Shown here one piece after another: positions 41,891-49,258 of a stretch of 64,000 nucleotides of DNA. This stretch comes from Mycobacterium sp. E787. GTDB lineage: Bacteria > Actinomycetota > Actinomycetes > Mycobacteriales > Mycobacteriaceae. The position numbers and the translations under genes were made by a program. Each line of letters begins with the position of its first letter. The first letter of the stretch is position 1. The DNA lies in assembly GCF_001668725.1 (NCBI RefSeq), contig NZ_LZKL01000111.1:1-64000 (forward strand). The letters run 5' to 3'. The notes under the pieces were generated by a model. That model searched no databases and was not told where the DNA came from. It worked only from the letters and a program-made list of their open reading frames with translations.

Positions 41891-43171
41891 GTGTCCGCTG
41901 AACTGAGCCAGAGCCCGAGCCGGTCGCCGCTGTCCGCGGCCGACATCGAAGCCGCGGCGCAGCGGATCGCCCCGGTGGTCGCGCCCACCCCGCTGCAGCC
42001 GAGCGATCGGCTGTCGGCGATCACCGGCGCGCAGGTCTACCTCAAGCGCGAAGACCTGCAGGTGGTGCGCTCCTACAAGCTGCGCGGCGCCTACAACCTG
42101 CTGGTGCAGCTGTCCGGCGACGAGCTGGCCGCCGGCGTGGTGTGCTCGTCGGCCGGCAACCACGCGCAGGGCTTCGCGTTCGCCTGCCGGGCGCTGGGAG
42201 TGCACGGCCGGGTCTACGTGCCGGCCAAGACGCCCAAGCAGAAGCGCGACCGGATCCGCTACCACGGCGGGGAGTTCATCGAGCTGATCGTGGGAGGGTC
42301 GACCTACGACCTCGCCGCCGAGGCCGCGCTCGCCGACGTCGAACGCACCGGCGCCACGCTGGTCCCGCCGTACGACGACCTGCGCACCATGGCCGGCCAG
42401 GGCACCATCGCCGTCGAGCTGCTCGACCAGCTCGAGGCCGAGCCGGACCTGGTCGTCGTCCCGGTGGGCGGCGGCGGTTGCATCGCCGGCATCACCACCT
42501 ACCTGGCCGAGCGCACGACCAGCACCGCGGTCCTGGGCATCGAGCCGGCCGGCGCGGCGGCGATGATGGCGGCGCTGGCGGCCGGCGAGCCGGTCACGCT
42601 GGACTACGTCGACCAGTTCGTCGACGGCGCCGCAGTGCGCCGGGCGGGAACCCTGACCTACGCCGCGCTCGCCGCCGCCGGCGACATGGTGTCGATCACC
42701 ACGGTCGACGAGGGGGCGGTGTGCACCGCGATGCTCGACCTGTACCAGAACGAGGGCATCATCGCCGAGCCGGCGGGGGCGCTGTCGGTCGCGGGCCTGC
42801 TGGAGGCCAACGTCGAGCCCGGATCGACCGTGGTGTGCCTTATCTCGGGCGGGAACAACGACGTGTCGCGGTACGGCGAGGTGCTGGAGCGCTCGCTGGT
42901 GCACCTCGGGCTCAAGCACTACTTCCTGGTGGACTTCCCGCAGGAGCCGGGCGCGCTGCGCCGCTTCCTCGACGAGGTGCTCGGGCCCAACGACGACATC
43001 ACCCTGTTCGAGTACGTCAAGCGCAACAACCGCGAGACCGGCGAGGCGCTGGTCGGCATCGAGCTGGGCTCGGCGGCGGGCCTGGACGGGCTGATGGCGC
43101 GGATGCGGGCGACGGAGATCCACGTCGAGGCCCTCGAGCCGGGTTCGCCGGCCTACCGCTACCTGCTGTAG
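41891..43171 (+). CDS. ilvA: Threonine dehydratase (biosynthetic type)
   Basis: 426-residue PLP enzyme making 2-oxobutanoate from threonine for isoleucine synthesis. The PLP lysine is Lys63 in VVRSYKLRGAYN; SSAGNHAQGFAF is the phosphate-proximal loop and PVGGGGCIAGI the glycine loop. The C-terminal region (LVDFPQEPGALRRFLDEVLG) is a single ACT-like regulatory domain, so isoleucine feedback is likely. GTG 41891 gives a length close to M. tuberculosis IlvA. It is followed by a nested hairpin terminator and a convergent gene. Confidence 0.96.
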   Translation: MSAELSQSPSRSPLSAADIEAAAQRIAPVVAPTPLQPSDRLSAITGAQVYLKREDLQVVRSYKLRGAYNLLVQLSGDELAAGVVCSSAGNHAQGFAFACRALGVHGRVYVPAKTPKQKRDRIRYHGGEFIELIVGGSTYDLAAEAALADVERTGATLVPPYDDLRTMAGQGTIAVELLDQLEAEPDLVVVPVGGGGCIAGITTYLAERTTSTAVLGIEPAGAAAMMAALAAGEPVTLDYVDQFVDGAAVRRAGTLTYAALAAAGDMVSITTVDEGAVCTAMLDLYQNEGIIAEPAGALSVAGLLEANVEPGSTVVCLISGGNNDVSRYGEVLERSLVHLGLKHYFLVDFPQEPGALRRFLDEVLGPNDDITLFEYVKRNNRETGEALVGIELGSAAGLDGLMARMRATEIHVEALEPGSPAYRYLL

Positions 43172-43185
43172 GCGCGGCGTTTGGC

Positions 43186-43249
43186 CCGCGAGGGTGCGCA
43201 GTTGTATAGGTTTTACGGCGTGTCGCCGTACCGACACGCACGCTCGCGG
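43186..43249. terminator. Nested double hairpin between convergent ilvA and PNPOx-like genes
   Basis: The outer stem is CCGCGAGGGTGCG at 43186-43198 with CGCACGCTCGCGG at 43237-43249 (one mismatch). The loop contains a second perfect hairpin, TACGGCG at 43214-43220 and CGCCGTA at 43224-43230. The right arm ends one base before the stop of the leftward gene, so it can terminate both transcripts. The outer end fits the CGCGAGnGT pattern of other hairpins here. Confidence 0.8.
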
Positions 43250-43900
43250 CTACTGCAGGTAGGCGGGCAGCGGGGTGGCGGACTCCAGGTCGTCGGCCGG
43301 CACCGGCGTCCCGGCCGTCAGGCTCAGTGGCACCACGCCGGCCCAGTGCGGCAATGCGGTGTCCTCCGGATCGTCGACGGGGCCGCCGGTGCGCAGCTTG
43401 GCCGAGGCCTCGACGAGGTCGACGGCGAGCACCCCGGTCGCGGCCAGTTCGCGGGCGTCGGGCGCCCGGCAGTCGTCGGCTCGGCCGGGCCTGATGTGGT
43501 CGAGCAGGCCACGCAGCGCGGTGAGCTTCTCGGCGGGATCGTCGACCACGCGCGCGTCGCCCAGCACGACCACCGAGCGGAAGTTCACCGAGTGATGCAT
43601 GGCCGAGCGGGCCAGCACCAGCCCGTCGACGAGGGTCGCGGTGACGCAGACCGACAGGCCCCCCGGCGCGGCCCGGGCGGCGAGCATCGGGCCGCCCCCG
43701 GTCGATCCGTGCAGATAGAGGGTCTCACCGAGGCGGACGTGCGTGGTGGGCAACACGACGGGTCGGCCGTCGCTCAGGTAGCCCAGGTGGCAGATCAGGG
43801 CCTCGTCCAGGATGCCGTGCACCGTGTCGCGGTCGTAGCGCGCACGCTCCCGGTAGCGGGTCGGCGTGGTGCGATGTGTGGGTTGGTATCCGGTGTCCAC
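43250..43900 (-). CDS. Pyridoxamine 5'-phosphate oxidase-like FMN-binding protein
   Basis: 216-residue split-barrel flavoprotein, from GTG 43900 (VDTGYQPTHRTTPTRYRERARYD). Family marks are ALICHLGYLSDGRPVVLPTTHVRLGETLYLHGSTGG and HHSVNFRSVVVLGDARVVDDPAEK, resembling the NimA-like group of PNPOx-fold proteins. It is not a true PdxH by length or motif. Possible role: FMN- or haem-dependent reduction of small molecules. The longer in-frame ATG at 43948 is less likely because its 16 residues are unlike the family. Confidence 0.82.
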   Translation of the reverse strand: MDTGYQPTHRTTPTRYRERARYDRDTVHGILDEALICHLGYLSDGRPVVLPTTHVRLGETLYLHGSTGGGPMLAARAAPGGLSVCVTATLVDGLVLARSAMHHSVNFRSVVVLGDARVVDDPAEKLTALRGLLDHIRPGRADDCRAPDARELAATGVLAVDLVEASAKLRTGGPVDDPEDTALPHWAGVVPLSLTAGTPVPADDLESATPLPAYLQ

Positions 43901-44082
43901 TCGATTGCCTCTAGCCGGTTGGTGTCGGGGCGGGGTCACCGCGATCACTCACGGATTTTACAACTGAGACCGCTCACTACGAGCCGAGCGGGGGCCGGCA
44001 TTCGGGGAGAGCGTTAGGCTGCCCGTGGCCAGAACACTCATCCATCTCGACGCGCGAACGCCTTCACACGACGGGGAAATCC

Positions 44083-44838
44083 ATGAGCGGATTTGATCCT
44101 TGGCTCCTGCTGTGTTCGATCGTCGCCGTCGCAATTGCCCTGGCGCTCAGCTGCGGGTCGATAACGGACCGCCTCATGCCGGGAGTCGGCGCGGAACACA
44201 ACTCGACGATCTCGCCGTATCTCTCGGTCATCGGGCTTGTGTACGGCGCTTTGCTCGGCTTCACCGTCGTGGTTTCCTGGCAGCAGTACTCCGCCGCCAG
44301 GGCCGTCGTCGTCGCCGAAGCAACTTCGCTCACCACGCTCTACCGGCAGACCGCCGCCATGCCCGAGCCGCAGCAGCGGCAGCTGAGGGCGTTGCTGCGC
44401 ACCTACACGACGGACGAAGGCGCGGAGTGGGACCAGCAGCCCCGCAACGCCGCCCACACCACGCTCGTCCAGATATACCGCGTGGTGGGCGATCAGCCAC
44501 CGGGCGTCGCGTCGAACCCCGTCAACGGCGCATTTCTCAGCGAGCTGACCGAGCTGGCATCGCACCGCACCATGCGCCGCATCGAAACCCAGCCCCACAT
44601 ACCGGCGCCGCTATGGGCAGGATTGATCGCGGGCGCGATCGTCCTCACCACCCTGACCGCGATTCTGCGCATCGGCAGCAGGGCCGCTCACGCGGCCCTG
44701 ATGAGTACCATCGCGACCCTGCTCGGCCTGCTGCTCTGGATCGTCTTCACCCTCGACCACCCGTCCGGTGGCGACGTCACGTCCGCGTCGTTTCGACACG
44801 CGCTCAAGGTGTTCGACGTCATCGACCACGCCACCTGA
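44083..44838 (+). CDS. Bestrophin-like DUF4239 membrane protein
   Basis: 251-residue membrane protein with two N-terminal hydrophobic segments (LLLCSIVAVAIALALSC and LSVIGLVYGALLGFTVVVSW) and two C-terminal ones (LWAGLIAGAIVLTTLTAIL and LMSTIATLLGLLLWIVFTLD), and a soluble middle domain with VVVAEATSLTTLYRQTAAMP. This arrangement matches DUF4239, a bestrophin-like family of unproven channel function. No obvious operon partner; it converges on the PE-protease gene with a 9-bp gap. Confidence 0.82.
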   Translation: MSGFDPWLLLCSIVAVAIALALSCGSITDRLMPGVGAEHNSTISPYLSVIGLVYGALLGFTVVVSWQQYSAARAVVVAEATSLTTLYRQTAAMPEPQQRQLRALLRTYTTDEGAEWDQQPRNAAHTTLVQIYRVVGDQPPGVASNPVNGAFLSELTELASHRTMRRIETQPHIPAPLWAGLIAGAIVLTTLTAILRIGSRAAHAALMSTIATLLGLLLWIVFTLDHPSGGDVTSASFRHALKVFDVIDHAT

Positions 44839-44847
44839 TCGATGAGA

Positions 44848-46317
44848 TCAGAAATCGAAGATCGTCGTTCCGACACCGTTGGGGCTGTTGGAGATGTAGA
44901 TCGGGCCCAAGGAGAACGGATAATTGCCGCTGTTGAACGAGCTGGTGGGCTCCCCGACTTCGGGGGTGTAGGCCCCGCCAACCGTTTCCGTGTACAGCTC
45001 CTGACCGGTGCTGGTGTAGACCGTGAGGGTGGTTCCCGCCGGCAGGGTGTCGCCGGCCTGGAGGTTCGGCACCAAAGATTGCGGGACGGAGCCGCCCTTG
45101 CCGCCGGAGTCGATGAACGAGAGGGACATCGCTTGCGGTTGCCCGTTGCCGATTTGTACCTGGAGGCCGGCGGTCCCCGGCGCTCCGGAAAGCGTAACGA
45201 CGGGCGGCAGCGGGTTGGCGCCGAACTCCACCAGGCCTGCCGGTTGGTTGATGAGCTCGCCCTGACTGAGGTTGCCCGACAGCGCCTCGGTGACAGGTTG
45301 GGGGAAGGGAGAGCCATTATTCGGCCCGACGCCCAGCACGCCAGGCAGGGACGAGAGCGGGAGGGCTGTCGTCGTGCCGTTCGTCGTCTGGGTGGCGGAA
45401 GTCATCACGCCGATGGTGATCGGCGAGGTCGCAATGCCATTGCCGAAGTCCACCGTTGCTTGATATTCGTTGAAGTAGACCGTCTTGAAGTCAGTGTGGT
45501 TGTCGCCGTATGTCATGTAACGTGGCGGCCCCGTGATCGGGCCGAGTTTCGATATGTCGACGTCTTGAGGCGGTAGCAGCAGACCGGTCGATCCGGCATC
45601 GAACACCACCGGCGCCGTCGGCCCACCGTTGACGGAGACATTCACCAGCGGGCGCCCCAGTGAATCTACCTGCAGCACAATATCGTTCGGCGGCAACGGG
45701 GTGCTTGCGCCGCCAGTGCCGGGGGTGCCCGACAGCCACCCGCCGCGTCCTCCTGCGCCACCCACCCCGCCGGGTCCGCTGGTGCCACCCTTGCCGCCGT
45801 TGCCGACCAGACCTGCGGGGCCGCCGGCACCGCCGGCCGCCCCGCCGAAGGTGCTGTTGCCGCCGTTGCCGCCGTTACCGGACAACCACCCGCCGGGGCC
45901 GCCGGGCGTCCCCACACCGTTCGAGTTGGTGTACCCGTTTGCGCCGTTGCCGGTCAGCGGACGCCCGGTGAGCGCCTGGCTGGTTCCGTTGAGCGCGTTG
46001 AGAAGATCTTGCTCGATGGTCTGCAACGACGAGGCGTTCGCGGCCTCCGCGCCGCCATACGACTCCGCGGCCCCGGTCAACGCCTGGACAAACTTCTGGT
46101 TAATATCCGCCGCCCGCGCGCTGAGGGCCTGAAACCACTGTCCATGCGCGGAAAATCGCGCCGCGATCGCCGCCGACACCTCGTCCTCGGCCGCGGCCAC
46201 CACGCCCGTCGTGCGTGCCGCCGCGGCCGCGTTCGCCGCGCCCACCGCCGAACCCACCTGGTCCACATCGGCTGCGGCCAGCGCCAACTCCGCCGGCGCC
46301 ACGATCGCTAACGACAT
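44848..46317 (-). CDS. PE-family protein with short PGRS linker and aspartic-protease domain (PecA-like)
   Basis: 489 residues in three parts. The PE domain (1-100) has the secretion motif YxxxE at Tyr87-Glu91 and suggests type VII (ESX-5-like) export. A Gly-rich PGRS linker (about 122-205) contains GNGGNGGN and GGAGGRGG. A C-terminal domain has two aspartic-protease signatures, VVFDAGSTG (Asp240) and SFIDSGGKGG (Asp403), as in the PecA/PE_PGRS35 and PE_PGRS16 group, which trim PE_PGRS proteins at the cell surface. ATG 46317 gives the canonical MSLAIVAPAEL start. M. tuberculosis has vapBC11 at this point, as I recall, so this is an insertion relative to it. Confidence 0.92.
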   Translation of the reverse strand: MSLAIVAPAELALAAADVDQVGSAVGAANAAAAARTTGVVAAAEDEVSAAIAARFSAHGQWFQALSARAADINQKFVQALTGAAESYGGAEAANASSLQTIEQDLLNALNGTSQALTGRPLTGNGANGYTNSNGVGTPGGPGGWLSGNGGNGGNSTFGGAAGGAGGPAGLVGNGGKGGTSGPGGVGGAGGRGGWLSGTPGTGGASTPLPPNDIVLQVDSLGRPLVNVSVNGGPTAPVVFDAGSTGLLLPPQDVDISKLGPITGPPRYMTYGDNHTDFKTVYFNEYQATVDFGNGIATSPITIGVMTSATQTTNGTTTALPLSSLPGVLGVGPNNGSPFPQPVTEALSGNLSQGELINQPAGLVEFGANPLPPVVTLSGAPGTAGLQVQIGNGQPQAMSLSFIDSGGKGGSVPQSLVPNLQAGDTLPAGTTLTVYTSTGQELYTETVGGAYTPEVGEPTSSFNSGNYPFSLGPIYISNSPNGVGTTIFDF

Positions 46318-46348
46318 CAGACCTCCCAACCGTCATGACCTTCGTCAT

Positions 46349-46386
46349 GCCGATTCGGGAGCCCCTCGTCACATCGACGAATCGGC
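46349..46386 (-). promoter_or_regulatory. 9-bp inverted repeat upstream of the PE-protease gene
   Basis: GCCGATTCG at 46349-46357 and CGAATCGGC at 46378-46386 are perfect complements with a 20-nt gap, starting 32 bp before the gene's ATG. Just inside, GTCATG occurs twice (46332 and 46344). It could be a leader hairpin or a regulator site; no family assigned. Confidence 0.35.
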
Positions 46387-46556
46387 AAGGCCAACTCTAG
46401 CCGGGTCACGGCCACACGGCCAATAGGTTTTCGCCTCTGCCACAAGGGCTTCGACAGCATCGTGCGACTCGCCGATCTGGGACCGGCGGGTGACCGCTCG
46501 TCAAACGCCGAGTAACCGCTCGACGAACTCGCGGTACTGCATCGGCGCCGCGCTGG

Positions 46557-47177
46557 CTACCGGCCGTCCAAGCGGGTAGGGATGCCGGCGGCGCGGGCGA
46601 CTTCGCCGTAGACGGCGGCGAGGCCGGACAACGAAGCGTGGGCGTTGCGGCCGCTCGGGTTGGGGACCACCCACAGCTCCGTTGCGGGATAGGGCGATAC
46701 CTGTTTGCCCGGGTTTGCCCGGCGCTCGCCGAAGGCGTCGCGAAAGGCGGTGATCCCCAGGACGGCCACCACCTTCGGCGAGTACTTCCGGACCGTCCGG
46801 TCCAGCTTCCGTCGGCCCTCGACCAATTCGGCGACCGTGAGTTCGTCGGCACCCGCGCTCGCCCGCTCGACCAGGTTTGTGATGCCGATTCCGCGACGCA
46901 GCAGGTAATCCCGGTCGGCCGGAACAAAGCCGGACGAGGCGTCGATCAGATGATCGGTGATGCCGGCGCGGTGGAGCGCCGGCCAGAACCGATTGCCGCG
47001 GGGAGCGAAATGCGCCTGCACCGCAACGGTTCTCAGCCCGGGATTGATCCCGACGAACAGCAGCCTGACCCCATCGGATATCAAATCCGGCAGCGTGTTG
47101 CCGGCGAAACGTTTCAGCCCGTCGCGGGTGAATCGAACTTCGTCCGGTGCGGCGTTGTCCACAACGCAGTATTGCAA
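46557..47177 (-). CDS. mug: MUG-type G/T(U) mismatch-specific DNA glycosylase
   Basis: 206-residue uracil-DNA-glycosylase-superfamily enzyme. Motif A is FVGINPG (Asn45, the MUG/TDG-type catalytic Asn) and motif B is VPNPSGRNAH at residues 171-180. It removes uracil, thymine or alkylated pyrimidines mispaired with G in base-excision repair. ATG 47177 gives MQYCVVDNAAPDEVRFTRDGL; an internal start is possible because the first 15 residues are not conserved-looking. It stands alone, 68 bp from the next small gene on the same strand. Confidence 0.9.
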   Translation of the reverse strand: MQYCVVDNAAPDEVRFTRDGLKRFAGNTLPDLISDGVRLLFVGINPGLRTVAVQAHFAPRGNRFWPALHRAGITDHLIDASSGFVPADRDYLLRRGIGITNLVERASAGADELTVAELVEGRRKLDRTVRKYSPKVVAVLGITAFRDAFGERRANPGKQVSPYPATELWVVPNPSGRNAHASLSGLAAVYGEVARAAGIPTRLDGR

Positions 47178-47245
47178 ATGCGCGTCACCGCTACCGATTG
47201 AGCGGGCCCGAGATCGATCCGCTCAATCGGTGATCGCCGACGCGA

Positions 47246-47401
47246 TCAGTACCAGTGCCTGCGGCCCGCGACGGCACGCCCGGTGGAGCCGAGGATCCAC
47301 AGGATGGCACCGATGACTAGCAGGATGATCCCGATGGTCCACAGGATGGAGATCTTGAGCAGGAATCCCGCGACCAGCAGGATGATGCCGAGAATGATCA
47401 T
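47246..47401 (-). CDS. 51-residue DUF6131-like membrane protein
   Basis: A very small protein with two membrane segments, MIILGIILLVAGFLLK and ILWTIGIILLVIGAILWIL, and a basic tail GSTGRAVAGRRHWY. ATG 47401 has a strong AAAGGGAGG ribosome site; the longer in-frame ORF to 47506 is unlikely because it would cross the divergent promoter. Such proteins are common in actinobacteria and often stress-induced; no function known. It is divergent from the NarL-type regulator, sharing a 92-bp promoter region. Confidence 0.82.
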   Translation of the reverse strand: MIILGIILLVAGFLLKISILWTIGIILLVIGAILWILGSTGRAVAGRRHWY

Positions 47402-47451
47402 GATGAGCCTCCCTTTCAGTGCTGACTGACCTACCAAGTCGAACACCCTTA

Positions 47452-47475
47452 AGGGGGGTAGCAATACACCCCTAG
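47452..47475. promoter_or_regulatory. Inverted repeat in the divergent promoter of the DUF6131 and regulator genes
   Basis: AGGGGGGTA and TACACCCCT, separated by GCAA and neighbours, form a dyad with one mismatch about 20-40 bp before the regulator start at 47494. A second short palindrome (CCTTAAGG) adjoins it. It may bind the adjacent response regulator or act as a stress-sigma promoter element. AGGTAGGTAAT follows directly. Confidence 0.45.
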
Positions 47476-47493
47476 GTAGGTAATCTGGCCGAC

Positions 47494-48165
47494 ATGCCAC
47501 CGCCAACTTCTCGCGCGCCGATCACGGTCGCGCTGGTCGACGACTACGACGTCGTCGTGAAGGGTGTGGCCAACATGCTCGATCCCTACCGCGACCGCAT
47601 CGTGATCGCGGAACTCGACTCCACAATGCCCGTCGAGGACACCGTCGACATCGTCCTGTACGACTCGTTCGCGCAGCCCGAATCCGACCATGAGGAGATC
47701 GCGGTCTTGGTTGCCAATCCCCGAGCGCACCGAGTTGTGGTCTATACCTGGAACTTTCATCCCGACCTCGTCGACAGCGCGCGGCGCCAGGGCGCTCACG
47801 GGTACCTGTCCAAGACCTTGCCCGCGCGCGAGCTGGTCGCCGCGCTGGAGGCCGTGCACTCGGGGCAGCAGGTCATCAGTGACGTCGCCGCCCGCGCCCG
47901 CAGCGCGCCCGGACTGGACTGGCCCGGACGCGGCGAGGGGCTCAGCGACCGCGAGGCCGAGATCCTGGCGTTGATCACCCAGGGCAAGAGCAACGCCGAC
48001 GTCGCGCGGCTGACGTACCTGAGCCCCAACACGGTGAAGTCCTACATCCGCACGATCTATCGCAAGCTGGGCGTCGCCAGCCGCACCCAGGCGGTGTTGT
48101 GGGGCGTGAACCACGGGTTCACTCCGGACCATCACCGCATCGAACACTGGCGCGGCGGGCCCTAG
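47494..48165 (+). CDS. NarL/FixJ-type response regulator (orphan)
   Basis: 223-residue two-domain regulator. In the receiver domain the acidic pocket is Asp16/Asp17 (VALVDDYDV), the phosphoacceptor Asp57 (VLYDSF) and the conserved Lys107 (YLSKTLP). The C-terminal LuxR-type HTH is LSDREAEILALITQGKSNADVARLTYLSPNTVKSYIRTIYRKLGV. No histidine kinase is encoded nearby, so the phosphodonor is unknown. Its own 5' region has a dyad and it is divergent from a tiny membrane protein gene it may control. Confidence 0.93.
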   Translation: MPPPTSRAPITVALVDDYDVVVKGVANMLDPYRDRIVIAELDSTMPVEDTVDIVLYDSFAQPESDHEEIAVLVANPRAHRVVVYTWNFHPDLVDSARRQGAHGYLSKTLPARELVAALEAVHSGQQVISDVAARARSAPGLDWPGRGEGLSDREAEILALITQGKSNADVARLTYLSPNTVKSYIRTIYRKLGVASRTQAVLWGVNHGFTPDHHRIEHWRGGP

Positions 48166-48171
48166 CCGGCC

Positions 48172-49074
48172 TTAGTCCAGGGTCGCCGTCAGGTAGCCGG
48201 AGTCGCCACCGAAGGCGGCCAGCTCGTCGTCGGGCAACTGGAATCCGTTGGCGGCGTAGGCCTGCTCGGTGGTGCGGATGTCCACCCGCCAGCCGTGCCC
48301 GATGAGGTACTCGGCGGCGGTGTTGCGCTCGCCGGTGTAGAACAACTCGGCGAGGTTGATGTTGGAGCCGATGCGGCGGGACCGCTCGGTCAGCCGTTGC
48401 GCCCAGTCCGACGGGACGTTGCGCAGGTCCAGGTGTTCGGTCGCGATCCTGCTGCCGGGCGCCGAGAGTGCGGCGATGTTGTCGAACAGGCGGTCCTGCG
48501 CCTCGGGCGGCAGATACGGGAGGAGGCCCTCGGCGCTCCACGCCGTCGGTTGTCCGGTGTCGAACCCGGCCGCCACCAACGCCGATGGCCAGTCGTCGCG
48601 CAGGTCGATCGCGACCGTTCGGCGCTGCGCGGTCGGCTCCGCGCCCAGGCCCGCCAGCGTCCGCGTCTTGAAGTCGATGACCGCCGGTTGATCGATCTCG
48701 TACACCACCGTGCCGGCCGGCCACGCCAGCCGGTAGGCCCGCGTGTCCAGCCCGGACGCCACGATGACGGCCTGCCTGATGCCCGAGCCGGTCGCCTGCG
48801 TGAAGAAATCGTCGAAGAAGCGGGTGCGCACGGTGATCTGCTCGTTCATGGTCCGGCGGTTCAGCACCGGATCGTCGTCGCCGGGCCCGATCTCGCCGTC
48901 GATCAGCTTGACGAACGTGTCGATGCCCACCGCCCGCACGAGCGGATCCGCCCAGGGGTCGTCAAGCAGGGGATCGGGGCCCTGGGAGGCCATCGCGCGC
49001 GACGAGGCGACGGCCGTGGCGGTCGCGCCGACGCTGGACGCCAGGTCCCAGGTGTCGTTCTCGGTGCGGGTCAT
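48172..49074 (-). CDS. SAM-dependent methyltransferase, mycobacterial PPM1/LCMT-like family
   Basis: 300-residue member of the large mycobacterial family of putative SAM methyltransferases (TIGR00027-like). Characteristic blocks are the N-terminal TWDLASSVGATATAVASSRA and DPWADPLVRAVG, the SAM motif VIVASGLDTRAYRL with YEIDQP after it, and the WSAEGLLPYLPPEAQDRLFDNI segment. Substrates are unknown for most members. It is convergent with the regulator gene, with a 6-bp gap. Confidence 0.92.
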   Translation of the reverse strand: MTRTENDTWDLASSVGATATAVASSRAMASQGPDPLLDDPWADPLVRAVGIDTFVKLIDGEIGPGDDDPVLNRRTMNEQITVRTRFFDDFFTQATGSGIRQAVIVASGLDTRAYRLAWPAGTVVYEIDQPAVIDFKTRTLAGLGAEPTAQRRTVAIDLRDDWPSALVAAGFDTGQPTAWSAEGLLPYLPPEAQDRLFDNIAALSAPGSRIATEHLDLRNVPSDWAQRLTERSRRIGSNINLAELFYTGERNTAAEYLIGHGWRVDIRTTEQAYAANGFQLPDDELAAFGGDSGYLTATLD

Positions 49075-49151
49075 CCGCGAGTTCCTTTCCGCGCAACGGT
49101 GTACTAGTTAGTGCATTTAAGTGATGGCTCCACTGTACGCGCGCCCTCGGC

Positions 49152-49196
49152 CGGGCCCCTCTCGAACGGGCCCCTCTCGAACGGCGCCCTCTCGAA
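49152..49196. repeat. 15-bp tandem repeat (3 units)
   Basis: CGGGCCCCTCTCGAA occurs at 49152 and 49167, followed by a variant CGGCGCCCTCTCGAA at 49182. It lies directly next to the treZ terminator and upstream of the methyltransferase gene's promoter region. Confidence 0.85.
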
Positions 49197-49198
49197 CG

Positions 49199-49258
49199 GC
49201 GAGCAGACGCAAAAGCCCCCGAAATAGGCGGTTTTTGGGGGCTTTTATGTCTGCTCGC
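49199..49258 (-). terminator. Strong terminator hairpin at the end of treXYZ
   Basis: The 22-nt arms at 49199-49220 and 49237-49258 match except for two positions (GCGAGCAGAC outer end, AAAAGCCCCC inner end). On the minus strand a GC-rich stem is followed by TTTT, giving a real intrinsic terminator; the hairpin begins inside the last codons of treZ. It is symmetrical enough to work in both directions. Confidence 0.85.

Noticed and set aside
46498..46556. Short minus-strand frame reading MQYREFVERLLGV after mug
   Set aside because: Thirteen codons without ribosome site; perhaps a gene remnant but too short to judge.
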